Shown here: positions 36,985-46,199 of the stretch, piece after piece
Position numbering within the stretch: position 1 is the stretch's first letter
Layout of the letters: every line of letters starts with the position of its first letter
Assembly (NCBI GenBank): GCA_028284365.1
Contig: JANQRW010000038.1
Coordinates: 1 to 64,000 of the forward strand
Source: Marinicella sp.
Lineage (GTDB): Bacteria; Pseudomonadota; Gammaproteobacteria; Xanthomonadales; Marinicellaceae
Length of the DNA: 64,000 nucleotides
Reading direction: 5' to 3'
Made by a program: the position numbers and the translations under genes
Notes under the pieces: model-generated
The model's input: the letters and a program-made list of their open reading frames with translations, nothing else
Databases searched by the model: none
Told to the model about the DNA's origin: nothing

Positions 36985-37131
36985 CTTAACTCCACGTTTA
37001 CTACATAACTAAAGATTTGCATTCAACCCATTAACCTAAAAAGAGAGGCTAATTCAGGATTGTTGCAAACCATTCAACAAAAAAAGCACGTTGTGAATAA
37101 CAAAGAACCACCTCATCATCATAACGTCAAG

Positions 37132-37150
37132 AAAACAGCCATGCTGTCTT
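37132..37150 (-). terminator. Probable terminator after tRNA-Leu
   Basis: AAAACAGC (37132-37139) and GCTGTCTT (37143-37150) form an 8-bp stem with one G-T pair and a 3-nt loop. On the minus strand it is followed by a short T-rich stretch, 9 bp beyond the tRNA-Leu 3' end. Confidence 0.5.
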
Positions 37151-37159
37151 CTAAAAATA

Positions 37160-37244
<85 letters not shown>

Positions 37245-37272
37245 TTAAAATATTTCTGATGAGGAATGAATA

Positions 37273-37349
37273 TGGGGTGGCTGATGGGGCTCGAACCCAC
37301 GACAACCAGAATCACAATCTGGCGCTCTACCAACTGAACTACAGCCACC
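37273..37349 (-). tRNA. tRNA-His (GTG)
   Basis: 77 nt including the extra 5' G typical of tRNA-His (GGTGGCT...) opposite the discriminator C before CCA. Anticodon GTG in GATTGTGATTC, T arm GGGTTCGAGCCCC. Confidence 0.95.
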
Positions 37350-37372
37350 ATATACATGTCTTGTGTCCCGCC

Positions 37373-37449
37373 TGGCGCGCCCGGCAGGACTCGAACCTGC
37401 AACCCTCGGCTTAGAAGGCCGATGCTCTATCCAGTTGAGCTACGGGCGC
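37373..37449 (-). tRNA. tRNA-Arg (TCT)
   Basis: 77 nt with encoded CCA. Acceptor GCGCCCG/CGGGCGC, anticodon TCT in CCTTCTAAG, T arm AGGTTCGAGTCCT. Confidence 0.95.
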
Positions 37450-37468
37450 ATGCGGTTTTCAAGAAAAA

Positions 37469-37545
37469 TGGTCGGGGTAGAGAGATTCGAACTCCCGACC
37501 CACTGCTCCCAAAGCAGTTGCGCTACCAGGCTGCGCTATACCCCG
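37469..37545 (-). tRNA. tRNA-Pro (TGG)
   Basis: 77 nt with encoded CCA. Acceptor CGGGGTA/TACCCCG, anticodon TGG in CTTTGGGAG, T arm GAGTTCGAATCTC. The starting C is normal for bacterial tRNA-Pro. Confidence 0.95.
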
Positions 37546-37679
37546 ACATATTCACTCATTTCATCAAGCTGGCGAATTTTAATACCTAAAACCGCCAAGT
37601 TCAACGATAAAATGAGGTTTATTACCCATATTTCAATGGGCGTTTGATTTAACCTTATGTTTTAAACCAAACTGAAAAA

Positions 37680-37757
37680 TGGCGCGCCCGGAAGGATTCG
37701 AACCTCCGACCACCTGGTTCGTAGCCAGGTACTCTGATCCAACTGAGCTACGGGCGC
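37680..37757 (-). tRNA. tRNA-Arg (ACG)
   Basis: 78 nt with encoded CCA. Acceptor GCGCCCG, anticodon ACG in CTACGAACC (A34 is normally edited to inosine by TadA), T arm AGGTTCGAATCCT. Confidence 0.95.
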
Positions 37758-37900
37758 TCAAGGGATGCGAATTATCTTGTTTTTTTTAATCCAAGTCAAC
37801 AAGTAATCATGCAAATTATTAAGCTTTGTTTAATCGCTCAATAAAAAAAGTGGAAAGTTAATGATTCTTTTCTGAAGAATTTTTAAAACCCTGAGGTTCC

Positions 37901-38132
37901 CAACCTGCACTTTCCTATAATATTTACTTTATCCGCTTCGCGGGTAAACTAAATATGGCGGAGAGTGAGGGATTATTAGAAACTTCCTGTTTCTATCGCT
38001 ACGCGACGCCTGCGGCGATAAAAAATGCTCCAGGCATTTTTTTCGAACCTCGGCTTCTCAACCTGCACTTTCCTATAATATTTACTTTACCCGCTTCGCG
38101 GGTAAACTAAATATGGCGGAGAGTGAGGGATT
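37901..38132. repeat. 74-bp direct repeat carrying a truncated copy of the tRNA-Ser 3' end
   Basis: 37901-37974 and 38059-38132 match at 73 of 74 bases. Each unit holds 'ACCTGCACTTTCC', a TTTACCCGC/GCGGGTAAA hairpin, and the last 19 bases of tRNA-Ser including CCA (37956-37974 and 38114-38132). Only the second unit continues into a complete tRNA. The 84 bp between contain GC-rich dyads and an AAAAAATGC/GCATTTTTT hairpin. Sequence upstream of the repeats (37886-37900 and 38044-38058) is also related but diverged, so the duplication was once longer. No gene lies in 37758-38113. Confidence 0.85.
38020..38042. terminator. Hairpin with A and T tracts between the two repeat units
   Basis: AAAAAATGC (38020-38028) pairs with GCATTTTTT (38034-38042) around TCCAG. 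It has the look of a bidirectional Rho-independent terminator and may end the tRNA-Ser transcript on the minus strand. Confidence 0.55.
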
Positions 38133-38204
38133 CGAACCCTCGATGAGCTTTTAACCCATACTCCCTTAGCAGGGGAGCGCCTTCAGCCGCTCGGCCAACT
38201 CTCC
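38114..38204 (-). tRNA. tRNA-Ser (GCT)
   Basis: 91 nt with encoded CCA and a long variable arm. Acceptor GGAGAGT/ACTCTCC, anticodon GCT in CTGCTAAGG, T arm GGGTTCGAATCCC. First gene of the minus-strand tRNA array. Its 3' 19 bases are duplicated at 37956-37974. Confidence 0.95.
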
Positions 38205-38457
38205 ATTCTTTAAACTCTGGAATTTTTAAATTCTAGAGGGCGGGTATTTTAATTCAATAATAACCGAATGCAACCTTAAAAATTACTTTTAAAACCCTTT
38301 GCAGAATTTTCAACACATTGAGAGAAAGGATGGAAAAGAATGAAATGAACCAATAAAAACAGTCCACCACCCCCTTATACCAGTAATTTTAATGATTAGT
38401 TGGTTATTTAAAGCTTCTTAAATTAGTCTACAGAAAATTCATTTTTTACAAAGACCA

Positions 38458-38673
38458 TTATTGGTTGCCTACATTGTCCTCATTGACTTCAACGTCAGCA
38501 TCACCATCTTGCTCATTTTTGATGCGTTCGTAGATTTCTTCTCTATGCACCGCAATTTCTTTAGGTGCATTAATTCCTATTCTTACTTGGTTACCTTTAA
38601 TACCTAAAACGGTTACGGTAACATCATCCCCTATCATGAGCGTTTCACCCACTCTGCGGGTTAAAATTAACAT
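38458..38673 (-). CDS. csrA: Carbon storage regulator CsrA
   Basis: 71 residues. '[20 protein letters not shown]' and '[20 protein letters not shown]' are the CsrA hallmarks; Arg44-type and Leu4/Arg6 RNA contacts are kept. A short acidic tail ('[16 protein letters not shown]') extends beyond the core. CsrA binds GGA motifs in mRNA leaders and controls carbon storage, motility and biofilm. AAGGAG stands before the ATG. It follows alaS, the standard arrangement, 119 bp downstream of its stop, and precedes the tRNA-Ser array. Confidence 0.97.
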   Translation of the reverse strand: MLILTRRVGETLMIGDDVTVTVLGIKGNQVRIGINAPKEIAVHREEIYERIKNEQDGDADVEVNEDNVGNQ

Positions 38674-38792
38674 ATAATTCTCCTTTTGTTGTTGTGCAGT
38701 TCCTCGGGTAGAACTGATGCAATAAGTTTGTTACACACTCAACTTTATTCACGGCTAAGATTAGACTATATTTCACCGCAAAACTGAAGTGT

Positions 38793-41414
38793 TTATTTTA
38801 TATTATCTTGTATTGACTTAAATACTTGGTTTATAGCGGCTAACAGTTCTGACTCATCAGCCTCACCACCACCTTGTGCAAAATCAGGCCTACCACCACC
38901 TCTTCCACCAATTTGTGACAAAATTTCTTTTATCACATCACCGGCTTTCAGTTGTGATGTTAACGCTTTAGTAACGCCGACCAACACCTGCACTTTCTTA
39001 TTTCCTGTCATATTTGCCAACACCACCAAGCCTCGTTCGTATTGACTTTTAAATCCATCGATGGCGTCACGTAACACATCTAAATCAGAATTATCAAAAA
39101 TATGGCTCAGATAATGAATACCTTTTACTTCTTTGACAGCATCGTTGATATCATTGACCGACTCACTGGCTTTTGCTTTCAAAATATCATTCAGTTTTTT
39201 CTCTAAGTTTTTATTTTGTAATGCCAGGTTGTCTACAGCTTGCCCCAATCCATTTACTTTGACATTAAACCTTTGGCTCAAATCTTTAAGTTGATTCGCA
39301 TGTTTTTGAACCAGGGTTATTGCAGTCTGCCCGGTAACCGCCTCAATACGCCTGATACCGGATGCAACTGCCGTTTCTTCAATTATTTTGAACAGTCCAA
39401 TTTCACCTGTGCTGCCAACATGCGTACCACCACATAGCTCAACTGAAAAGCCACCAAAATCCATCACTCGTACCTGATCGCCATATTTTTCACCAAATAA
39501 AGCCATTGCCCCATACTCGATGGCTTGATCGTAGCCCATTTCAGCATCCTTGGCGTGAAAATTTTGTCTGATTGCAGCATTTACTAAACTTTCAATTCTA
39601 ACCAAATCATCGGCACTGATTGGTCGATCATGTGAAAAATCAAAACGCAATTTTTGGGCATTGACCAGTGAACCCTTTTGTTGGACATGCTCACCCAGTT
39701 CAACTCGCAATATCTTATGCAACAGATGAGTTGCTGAATGATTGAGGATCACTTTTTGACGGTATTCACCATCAACCACTGCCTCAATCGGAGCATTGTT
39801 GTTCAGAACACCTGATTTTACTGAGACATGATGTAAATGAAATTGACCTGCTGCTTTTTGAGTATCAGTCACTGCAGCTTCAAACTGGCTATTTCTTAAG
39901 GTGCCTATGTCCCCAACTTGTCCACCAGATTCAGCATAAAAAGGTGTTTTGTCTAACACCACCACACCTGATTCACCTGCATTGAGGTGTTCAACAGGTA
40001 GGTTTTCTTTTAGGATCATTTTGACCCTGGCCTGATCCTCAAAACGATCATAACCAGTAAAAACAGTCGGTATAAGTTCTTGAATTATCTCAGCAGAGAT
40101 CTGATTGCTTTGCGTGAATTGTTTATTGGATCTGGAACGGTCTTTTTGGGCTTGCATATATTGATTAAAAGCATTTACATCCACTACCCTGCCATCTTCG
40201 CGTGCCACATCTTGAGTTAAATCGAGCGGAAATCCAAAGGTATCATATAGTTTAAATGCAACTTCACCACTGACATCAGCACCTTGAGCCAGTTTAAGGG
40301 TGGCTTTTTGGTACTCCTGCATGCCAACACCTAAAGTCTCAGAAAATTTTTGCTCTTCTTTCTTTAATACTTTTTCAATGCGGTCTTGCTGTTCTTTCAA
40401 CTCTGGATAGTCATCACCCATAACCACCTTAAGTGGTTCAACCATTTGATTAAAAAACAAGCCGTTGGCTCCCAGTTTATGCCCATGCCTACAAGCGCGA
40501 CGTATGATGCGCCTGAGCACATAACCACGCCCTTCATTGGATGGCATCACACCATCAGCTATCAAAAATGCACAGGTACGGATATGATCTGCAATTACTT
40601 TCAATGATGGGTTGTTTAAGTCCTGGGATCCAGTTAGTTCAGCTGCTCGTTTAATCAGGTATTGAAACAAGTCAATGTCGTAGTTATTGTGCTTACCTTG
40701 CATGATAGAAGCGATACGCTCTAAACCCATACCTGTATCCACACAAGGATTAGGTAAAGGCACTAAACCACCATCAGCTTGTTTATCAAATTGCATAAAC
40801 ACCAGATTCCAGATTTCAATAAAACGGTCACCATCTTCTTCTGGTGTACCTGGAGGTCCGCCAGCAATGTCAGCACCGTGATCGTAAAATATTTCGGTAC
40901 AAGGGCCACAAGGTCCAGTATCACCCATTTGCCAAAAATTATCTTTGGCCCCAATTCGAGAAATCTTATCAGCTGGGAAACCTATCTCATCACGCCAAAT
41001 TCGTTCAGCCTCATCATCTTCTTCAAATACTGTAACCCATAACTTATCAACCGGCAGCTCCAACTCTTTGGTTAAAAAATCCCAAGCATACTGAATGGCT
41101 TCACGTTTGAAATAATCGCCAAAACTAAAATTGCCCAACATTTCAAAAAAGGTATGGTGCCTTGCGGTATAGCCCACTTGATCCAAATCATTATGCTTAC
41201 CACCTGCCCGTACACAACGTTGAGATGAAGTCGCACGGGTATATTGACGCTTCTCAGCACCTAAAAAAACATCTTTAAACTGCACCATCCCGGCATTCAC
41301 AAACAACAGTGTTGGGTCATTTCCTGGAATCAGCGAACTACTTTTCACAGCCCTGTGCTGTTGCTGCTCAAAAAACTCAATAAACTTAGCTCTGATTTGT
41401 TGGGTTGTTAACAT
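38793..41414 (-). CDS. alaS: Alanine--tRNA ligase
   Basis: 873 residues. The class II catalytic core starts at 'RAKFIEFFEQQQHRAVKSSS', with 'NDPTLLFVNAGMVQFKDVFL' and 'GMGLERIASIMQG'. The editing domain has 'HSATHLLHKILR' and the distal 'CGGTHVGSTGEIG', and the C-terminal oligomerisation domain with 'GGRGGGRPDFAQGGG' is complete. It charges tRNA-Ala and also the tmRNA (whose acceptor carries the usual G3-T70 pair). Not obviously co-transcribed with kdsB upstream (98 bp). Confidence 0.97.
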   Translation of the reverse strand: MLTTQQIRAKFIEFFEQQQHRAVKSSSLIPGNDPTLLFVNAGMVQFKDVFLGAEKRQYTRATSSQRCVRAGGKHNDLDQVGYTARHHTFFEMLGNFSFGDYFKREAIQYAWDFLTKELELPVDKLWVTVFEEDDEAERIWRDEIGFPADKISRIGAKDNFWQMGDTGPCGPCTEIFYDHGADIAGGPPGTPEEDGDRFIEIWNLVFMQFDKQADGGLVPLPNPCVDTGMGLERIASIMQGKHNNYDIDLFQYLIKRAAELTGSQDLNNPSLKVIADHIRTCAFLIADGVMPSNEGRGYVLRRIIRRACRHGHKLGANGLFFNQMVEPLKVVMGDDYPELKEQQDRIEKVLKKEEQKFSETLGVGMQEYQKATLKLAQGADVSGEVAFKLYDTFGFPLDLTQDVAREDGRVVDVNAFNQYMQAQKDRSRSNKQFTQSNQISAEIIQELIPTVFTGYDRFEDQARVKMILKENLPVEHLNAGESGVVVLDKTPFYAESGGQVGDIGTLRNSQFEAAVTDTQKAAGQFHLHHVSVKSGVLNNNAPIEAVVDGEYRQKVILNHSATHLLHKILRVELGEHVQQKGSLVNAQKLRFDFSHDRPISADDLVRIESLVNAAIRQNFHAKDAEMGYDQAIEYGAMALFGEKYGDQVRVMDFGGFSVELCGGTHVGSTGEIGLFKIIEETAVASGIRRIEAVTGQTAITLVQKHANQLKDLSQRFNVKVNGLGQAVDNLALQNKNLEKKLNDILKAKASESVNDINDAVKEVKGIHYLSHIFDNSDLDVLRDAIDGFKSQYERGLVVLANMTGNKKVQVLVGVTKALTSQLKAGDVIKEILSQIGGRGGGRPDFAQGGGEADESELLAAINQVFKSIQDNIK

Positions 41415-41512
41415 ATTGTGATGAAATTCAAATTAAGCGAGAAATTTTATTGAACAGGCGTTCAATATACAACCCTTAATAACATTGAATATGTTTGAAA
41501 ATGAATATTTCA

Positions 41513-42292
41513 TCAGCCATTCTCAAATCGCTCAACATCAGCAGCTGTATCAATACCGTGTGGCATCGGCTCAACTGCAGCAGCAGCCACAATAGTTTCA
41601 CCGTTTGCCAAAGCCCTCAACTGCTCCAGTGATTCTACCTGTTCCAGTGAAACAGGCGGCATTTCAGCAAAGCGGTGTAAAAAACTTGTCTTATACATGT
41701 ATAAACCAATGTGATGTTTAAACTCAACATCATTCGATAACATCGTGCCTTTTTCAGTATTTTGATCGGCTGACCACTGAAAATTTTTTTGAGACCAGGG
41801 AATTGGAGCTCGACTGAAATACAATGCACGTTGGTATTTATCGGTAACTAATTTAACCACACTCGGGTTAAACAGGTCTTCGCTAGACTGTATTTTTTGA
41901 TATAAAGTACCAATACTGGCTTCAGGTTTGCTTTTCACCAAATCAATAACTTCTCGAACGTTTGATACTGGAATGTTGGGCTCGTCCCCTTGATAGTTCA
42001 GTACCCAAGTTTCATCGCTCCAACCCATAATTGCCGCACACTCAGCTAACCTGTCTGTTCCTGTTTGGTGCTCAGAACTGGTCATCACAGCCTGATATCC
42101 ATGGTTTTCTACTAAATCAGATATTCGCTTGTCATCAGTCGCTACAACAACTTCCATCGCGCCCAACTGACTGGCAGCTTCAACTGCCCAAAGGATCAGC
42201 TCCTTACCTTTGAGTTTAATTAACGGCTTGCCTGGCAGGCGAGTTGATGCATAACGTGCCGGAATACAAACAACAAACTTAAAATCACTCAT
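41513..42292 (-). CDS. kdsB: 3-deoxy-manno-octulosonate cytidylyltransferase (CMP-KDO synthetase)
   Basis: 259 residues. 'IPARYASTRLPGKPLIKLKG' (nucleotide-binding loop), 'TSSEHQTGTDRLAE', 'NYQGDEP', and 'RAPIPW' are the KdsB signatures. It activates KDO with CTP for transfer to lipid A. The ATG overlaps the lpxK stop (ATGA). Last gene of the exbB-exbD-msbA-lpxK-kdsB operon. Confidence 0.96.
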   Translation of the reverse strand: MSDFKFVVCIPARYASTRLPGKPLIKLKGKELILWAVEAASQLGAMEVVVATDDKRISDLVENHGYQAVMTSSEHQTGTDRLAECAAIMGWSDETWVLNYQGDEPNIPVSNVREVIDLVKSKPEASIGTLYQKIQSSEDLFNPSVVKLVTDKYQRALYFSRAPIPWSQKNFQWSADQNTEKGTMLSNDVEFKHHIGLYMYKTSFLHRFAEMPPVSLEQVESLEQLRALANGETIVAAAAVEPMPHGIDTAADVERFENG

Positions 42293-43272
42293 GAGATCAC
42301 CCTTTGAATCAATTGCTCAATTGCTGCCGTTGTTTTTTCAGGTATCACCACCTGCATCTTAACCACCCAAACATTGTCCAGCTGCATGTCTTCGCACTTA
42401 ACGGCATCTTTTTCAGTGATTAAAACCATCACCTCTTGGTGCATTTCAAAATCTGCCACAGTCATTTCATGATGATCAGGCAAAGGCTGCTTTACAATCG
42501 CCATACCCGCAGCTGATAACATAGAAAAGAAACTATCCGGATTGGCAATACCAGCCATGGCTACTACTTTTTGGTTTCTGAACTCATTGATGTCTTTGGT
42601 AATCCCAGGGTGGTTCAACTGATGAATGCCACCAATGGCAAAATCATAATGATGCTGTTGTTCCACATAGCCTTTGAATACCACCAAATCAACATCATTC
42701 AACCTTTCTAACGGTTCTCTTAACGGGCCAGCTGGTATCAACAGATGATTTCCTGTGCGCCATTTAGCATCCAGCATCACAATTTCAGCATCTCTCTTCA
42801 ATGCATAATGCTGTAAACCATCATCGGTTATGATTACATTCACTGAATAGTGCTGTATCAGTGACTTCCCTGCTTTAACCCTATCTTTACCCACCATAAC
42901 AGGTAATTTGGTTTTTTTTGCCATCAACAAAGGCTCGTCACCCGTTGCAGCTGGATTGGCGTTGGCAGTAACAAACATGGGTTCAACTTTTCGTTTTCCG
43001 CCATAACCTCTGGAAATGATACCTGGCTTATAGCCTTGCTGTTTCAATTTCTCAGCCAACCAAATCACCATTGGTGTTTTGCCACCACCTCCGGCGGTGA
43101 TATTGCCTATCACAATAACCGGTACTTTTAATTGATGGCTCTTTAACAAGCCCAAAGCATAAAGCTTTCTGCGCAAAGCAATAACTAACCCAAAGAACTT
43201 GGCTGCAATCTTCGCAGCAAAACCAACTTGACCGCCGCCATACCAACGTTGTCGAACTTTATCTTCATTCAT
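42289..43272 (-). CDS. lpxK: Tetraacyldisaccharide 4'-kinase
   Basis: 327 residues. An N-terminal membrane-associated helix is followed by the P-loop 'GNITAGGGGKTPMVIWLA' (about 56-73), 'GIISRGYGGK', and 'VIITDDGLQHYALKRD'. LpxK phosphorylates the lipid A precursor at the inner face of the membrane, just before MsbA flips the product. 12 bp after msbA. Confidence 0.96.
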   Translation of the reverse strand: MNEDKVRQRWYGGGQVGFAAKIAAKFFGLVIALRRKLYALGLLKSHQLKVPVIVIGNITAGGGGKTPMVIWLAEKLKQQGYKPGIISRGYGGKRKVEPMFVTANANPAATGDEPLLMAKKTKLPVMVGKDRVKAGKSLIQHYSVNVIITDDGLQHYALKRDAEIVMLDAKWRTGNHLLIPAGPLREPLERLNDVDLVVFKGYVEQQHHYDFAIGGIHQLNHPGITKDINEFRNQKVVAMAGIANPDSFFSMLSAAGMAIVKQPLPDHHEMTVADFEMHQEVMVLITEKDAVKCEDMQLDNVWVVKMQVVIPEKTTAAIEQLIQRVIS

Positions 43273-43284
43273 GCCGTTTCATAA

Positions 43285-45030
43285 CTACTCAGCGTTATCT
43301 CTGTCAACACTTTGCATTTGGCTTTGTTGCAGTTGGGCATAAATACCAGGCAACTCCAATAGCTCTTCATGTGTACCTGTCTGTACCACCTGACCTTGAT
43401 CAAGCACGACTACTTTATCCACATTTTCAATGGTTGAAAGCCTATGAGCAATCACCAATGTAGTGCGATTGGCCATTAACTTTTCTAAGGCTTTTTGGAT
43501 GTGCTTTTCAGACTCTGTGTCTAAAGCAGAAGTGGCCTCATCCAAAATCAGCAACGGCGCATCTTTTAAAATCGCTCTGGCAATGGCAATGCGCTGCCTT
43601 TGCCCACCTGACAATCGAGTACCATTATCCCCCAGTTGAGTATCAAAACCATCTGGGAGTTGATTAATGAAATCCAAAGCATTGGCCTGTTCAGCAGCTT
43701 TAACAACCAAATCATCATTGTAATCAGCCTGAGCACCGTAAGCGATGTTATTTCTGACAGTGTCATTAAAAAGCACCACTTCCTGACTCACAATTGAGAC
43801 ATGATCTCGTAAGCTTTCCAGGGTGAAGTTCTGGATATTTTTACCATTGATCAGAATCTCACCAGAAGTCACATCATAAAAGCGTGGAACCAAATTAACC
43901 AAAGTGGTCTTGCCACCACCTGAAGGGCCAACAAAAGCCACACTTTCGCTTTTATTGATATTCAGACTAATTCCTTTAAGTGCCTGTAATTGTTCATCAT
44001 AAGCGAAACTGACTTGGTTGAATTGTAAGGCAATTTGATCTGCTGAAAATTCATGTCTACCAGTGTCCTGCTCCGGTTCCTGGTTCAGCACCGACATCAC
44101 GCTGTCCGCAGCAGCCATGGTGGTTTGCACAGTTGAAAATACATTAGATAAATTTTTGATGGTGGGCATCAACAACAACATTGCAGTCATGAAAGACATG
44201 AAATCAAAAGGTCCCACCCCTGATTTTGCAGCCATGAACATGATGACTGAAAGCGCCACAGCAACCAACATCAGGTTCAATGACGACATCACTTCCTGAG
44301 TCGCCACAATTTTTACTTGTAATTGCCTGTTTTTCTTGATGTTTTGGTCGAATTTGACCTGCTCTTTGGGCTTACCTTTGAATATTTTAACGATCTTATG
44401 CCCTTTAACCACCTCTTCAACAGTTTGGGTGGTTTCGGCTATAGACTGCTGTATGCCATGACCAATTCTTCTGAATCTCTTGTTAATTACCCTGATGATA
44501 AGGGCAATAACAGGAAACACAATAAAAGCCACCAGAGCCAACTGCCAGGAGTAATAAAACATCACCCCAAGATAAATCACCACACCAAGCATTTCTCTGA
44601 TGATGATGACAAAGTTTTTTGAAACCCCGTTGGCCATTTGTTCAATGTCATAAATGATTCGGGAAATCAAACCACCAGCTGAATGGTCATCATAAAATTT
44701 TTGTGGCAAAACCAAATACTGATTAAACACTTGGCGGCGCAAATCATTGATTACTTTACGCCCAACCCAGGTAAAACCATAGGCTGCAGTAAAATTACCC
44801 ACGCTTCTGACCAGAAAAACACCAATCACCAATATGGGTATGTATTTCACCCAAACTGCATCCTGTTCGGCAAAACCGTTTTTGAGTATGGGTGACAGCA
44901 TCCAGGTGAATAGGCCTTTCATTGATGCATCTATGATGGCCCCAAGGATCGCTATGGCAAAAACCAAACGATACGGTTTGATGTAACGCATCAACCCCAA
45001 GTAGGTTGAATGGTGCTCAGCAGAACTCAC
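43285..45030 (-). CDS. msbA: Lipid A export ABC transporter MsbA
   Basis: 581 residues from a GTG that overlaps the exbD stop (GTGA). Six membrane helices (about 20-310) precede the nucleotide-binding domain: Walker A 'GPSGGGKTTLVNL', signature 'LSGGQRQRIAIARAIL', Walker B 'LLILDEATSALD', H-loop 'IAHRLST'. It flips core-lipid A to the periplasmic leaflet. The operon with lpxK and kdsB fits this role. Confidence 0.96.
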   Translation of the reverse strand: MSSAEHHSTYLGLMRYIKPYRLVFAIAILGAIIDASMKGLFTWMLSPILKNGFAEQDAVWVKYIPILVIGVFLVRSVGNFTAAYGFTWVGRKVINDLRRQVFNQYLVLPQKFYDDHSAGGLISRIIYDIEQMANGVSKNFVIIIREMLGVVIYLGVMFYYSWQLALVAFIVFPVIALIIRVINKRFRRIGHGIQQSIAETTQTVEEVVKGHKIVKIFKGKPKEQVKFDQNIKKNRQLQVKIVATQEVMSSLNLMLVAVALSVIMFMAAKSGVGPFDFMSFMTAMLLLMPTIKNLSNVFSTVQTTMAAADSVMSVLNQEPEQDTGRHEFSADQIALQFNQVSFAYDEQLQALKGISLNINKSESVAFVGPSGGGKTTLVNLVPRFYDVTSGEILINGKNIQNFTLESLRDHVSIVSQEVVLFNDTVRNNIAYGAQADYNDDLVVKAAEQANALDFINQLPDGFDTQLGDNGTRLSGGQRQRIAIARAILKDAPLLILDEATSALDTESEKHIQKALEKLMANRTTLVIAHRLSTIENVDKVVVLDQGQVVQTGTHEELLELPGIYAQLQQSQMQSVDRDNAE

Positions 45031-45449
45031 TGGGACTCACTTGATTGGGTGGTGGCCATAGAAACCTTTGCAAAGCCCATCGTGCCTAACACATCCATTG
45101 CCATCACCACGTGTTTGTGGGCCACATTGGCATCAGCTCGAATGACCACTGGCATATCTCTGGCATCTTTGGCTACATTCTGCAAAGCATTTTTTAATGA
45201 CTGGCTATTGGCATTAACTAACTCATTGTTATTAACAAAGAACACACCTTTTTCACTGATTGAAATCACTAAATCTTGTTGTTCGCTGACAGTTGGCTGA
45301 CTACTTGCCTCTGGTAATTCAATTTTCAATTTAGCCTGTTTTTCAAACGTCGTACTGACCATAAAGAAAATTAACAGCAAAAACACCACATCAATCAACG
45401 GTGTCAGATTAAGCTTATTGCCTTCAGGTTGCGATGAACTGATTTTCAT
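45027..45449 (-). CDS. exbD: Biopolymer transport protein ExbD
   Basis: 140 residues. A single helix near 17-37 holds the conserved Asp in 'NLTPLIDVVFLLLIFF', the proton-carrying residue. The rest is periplasmic. With ExbB it powers TonB. Start overlaps the exbB stop by 4 bp. Pairing with msbA-lpxK-kdsB is common in gammaproteobacteria. Confidence 0.93.
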   Translation of the reverse strand: MKISSSQPEGNKLNLTPLIDVVFLLLIFFMVSTTFEKQAKLKIELPEASSQPTVSEQQDLVISISEKGVFFVNNNELVNANSQSLKNALQNVAKDARDMPVVIRADANVAHKHVVMAMDVLGTMGFAKVSMATTQSSESQ

Positions 45450-46054
45450 GACTTGTCTTGACTGATTGAGTCAATCAGTTGCATGACCTGTTGTTCCATC
45501 ACAATGGTTTGATCAGCGATTTTATTTTTAAAATGACGGTAAAACAACACTGCAGGAATCGCTACAATAAGACCAGCTGCTGTGGTGGTTAAGGCCTGCG
45601 AAATGCCACCTGCCAATTGATTGGCATTACCCACGCCAAATTCCATGATGTTAGCAAACACCTTCATCATACCAATTACTGTACCCAACAAACCCAACAA
45701 AGGAGACACCTCACCGATGGCATTGAGCCAATTCAATGGTTTTTCCAACTGATGTGACAAATGTCTGCCAGCATCTTCAACAGCCTCAATGATTTGTTCA
45801 CGCGATTCATCCCGTTTATGCAAAGCAACCGCCATTAAATGCCCCAAGGGAGAAGTTGCAGCCAATTGATCAATGTGTTTTTGATCTAAATTTTTCTTTT
45901 TCGACCAATCAATAACTTGTGCTGGCAGTTCTTTAGGAATAATTTCTTTATCTCTCAAAGTCCAAAAACGTTCACCGATGATCATCATCGCCAAAGCCAT
46001 CAAGATCAATAAAAAGATCATCACCACACCGCCACTGCTGACAATTTCAAACAC
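45446..46054 (-). CDS. exbB: MotA/TolQ/ExbB proton-channel family protein, ExbB
   Basis: 202 residues from a GTG at 46054, eight bases after GGAG. Three membrane helices: about 9-28, 108-130 and 152-175, with the family motif 'EVSPLLGLLGTVIGMMKVF' and 'GGISQALTTTAAGLIVAIPA'. ExbB forms the pentameric channel around ExbD. First gene of the five-gene operon ending with kdsB. Confidence 0.93.
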   Translation of the reverse strand: MFEIVSSGGVVMIFLLILMALAMMIIGERFWTLRDKEIIPKELPAQVIDWSKKKNLDQKHIDQLAATSPLGHLMAVALHKRDESREQIIEAVEDAGRHLSHQLEKPLNWLNAIGEVSPLLGLLGTVIGMMKVFANIMEFGVGNANQLAGGISQALTTTAAGLIVAIPAVLFYRHFKNKIADQTIVMEQQVMQLIDSISQDKS

Positions 46055-46199
46055 TCAACTCACTCCTAATTTATTGCACACTGAAAACGCAGTGTATTGT
46101 ATAGGTACTTAAAGAAAAAATCTGTAAAGAAAAACTACATAACTATTTTTTGCTTTTAAAACTTTCTGGCTTGCTCCATGATTCACCTAAAGGACCTTA

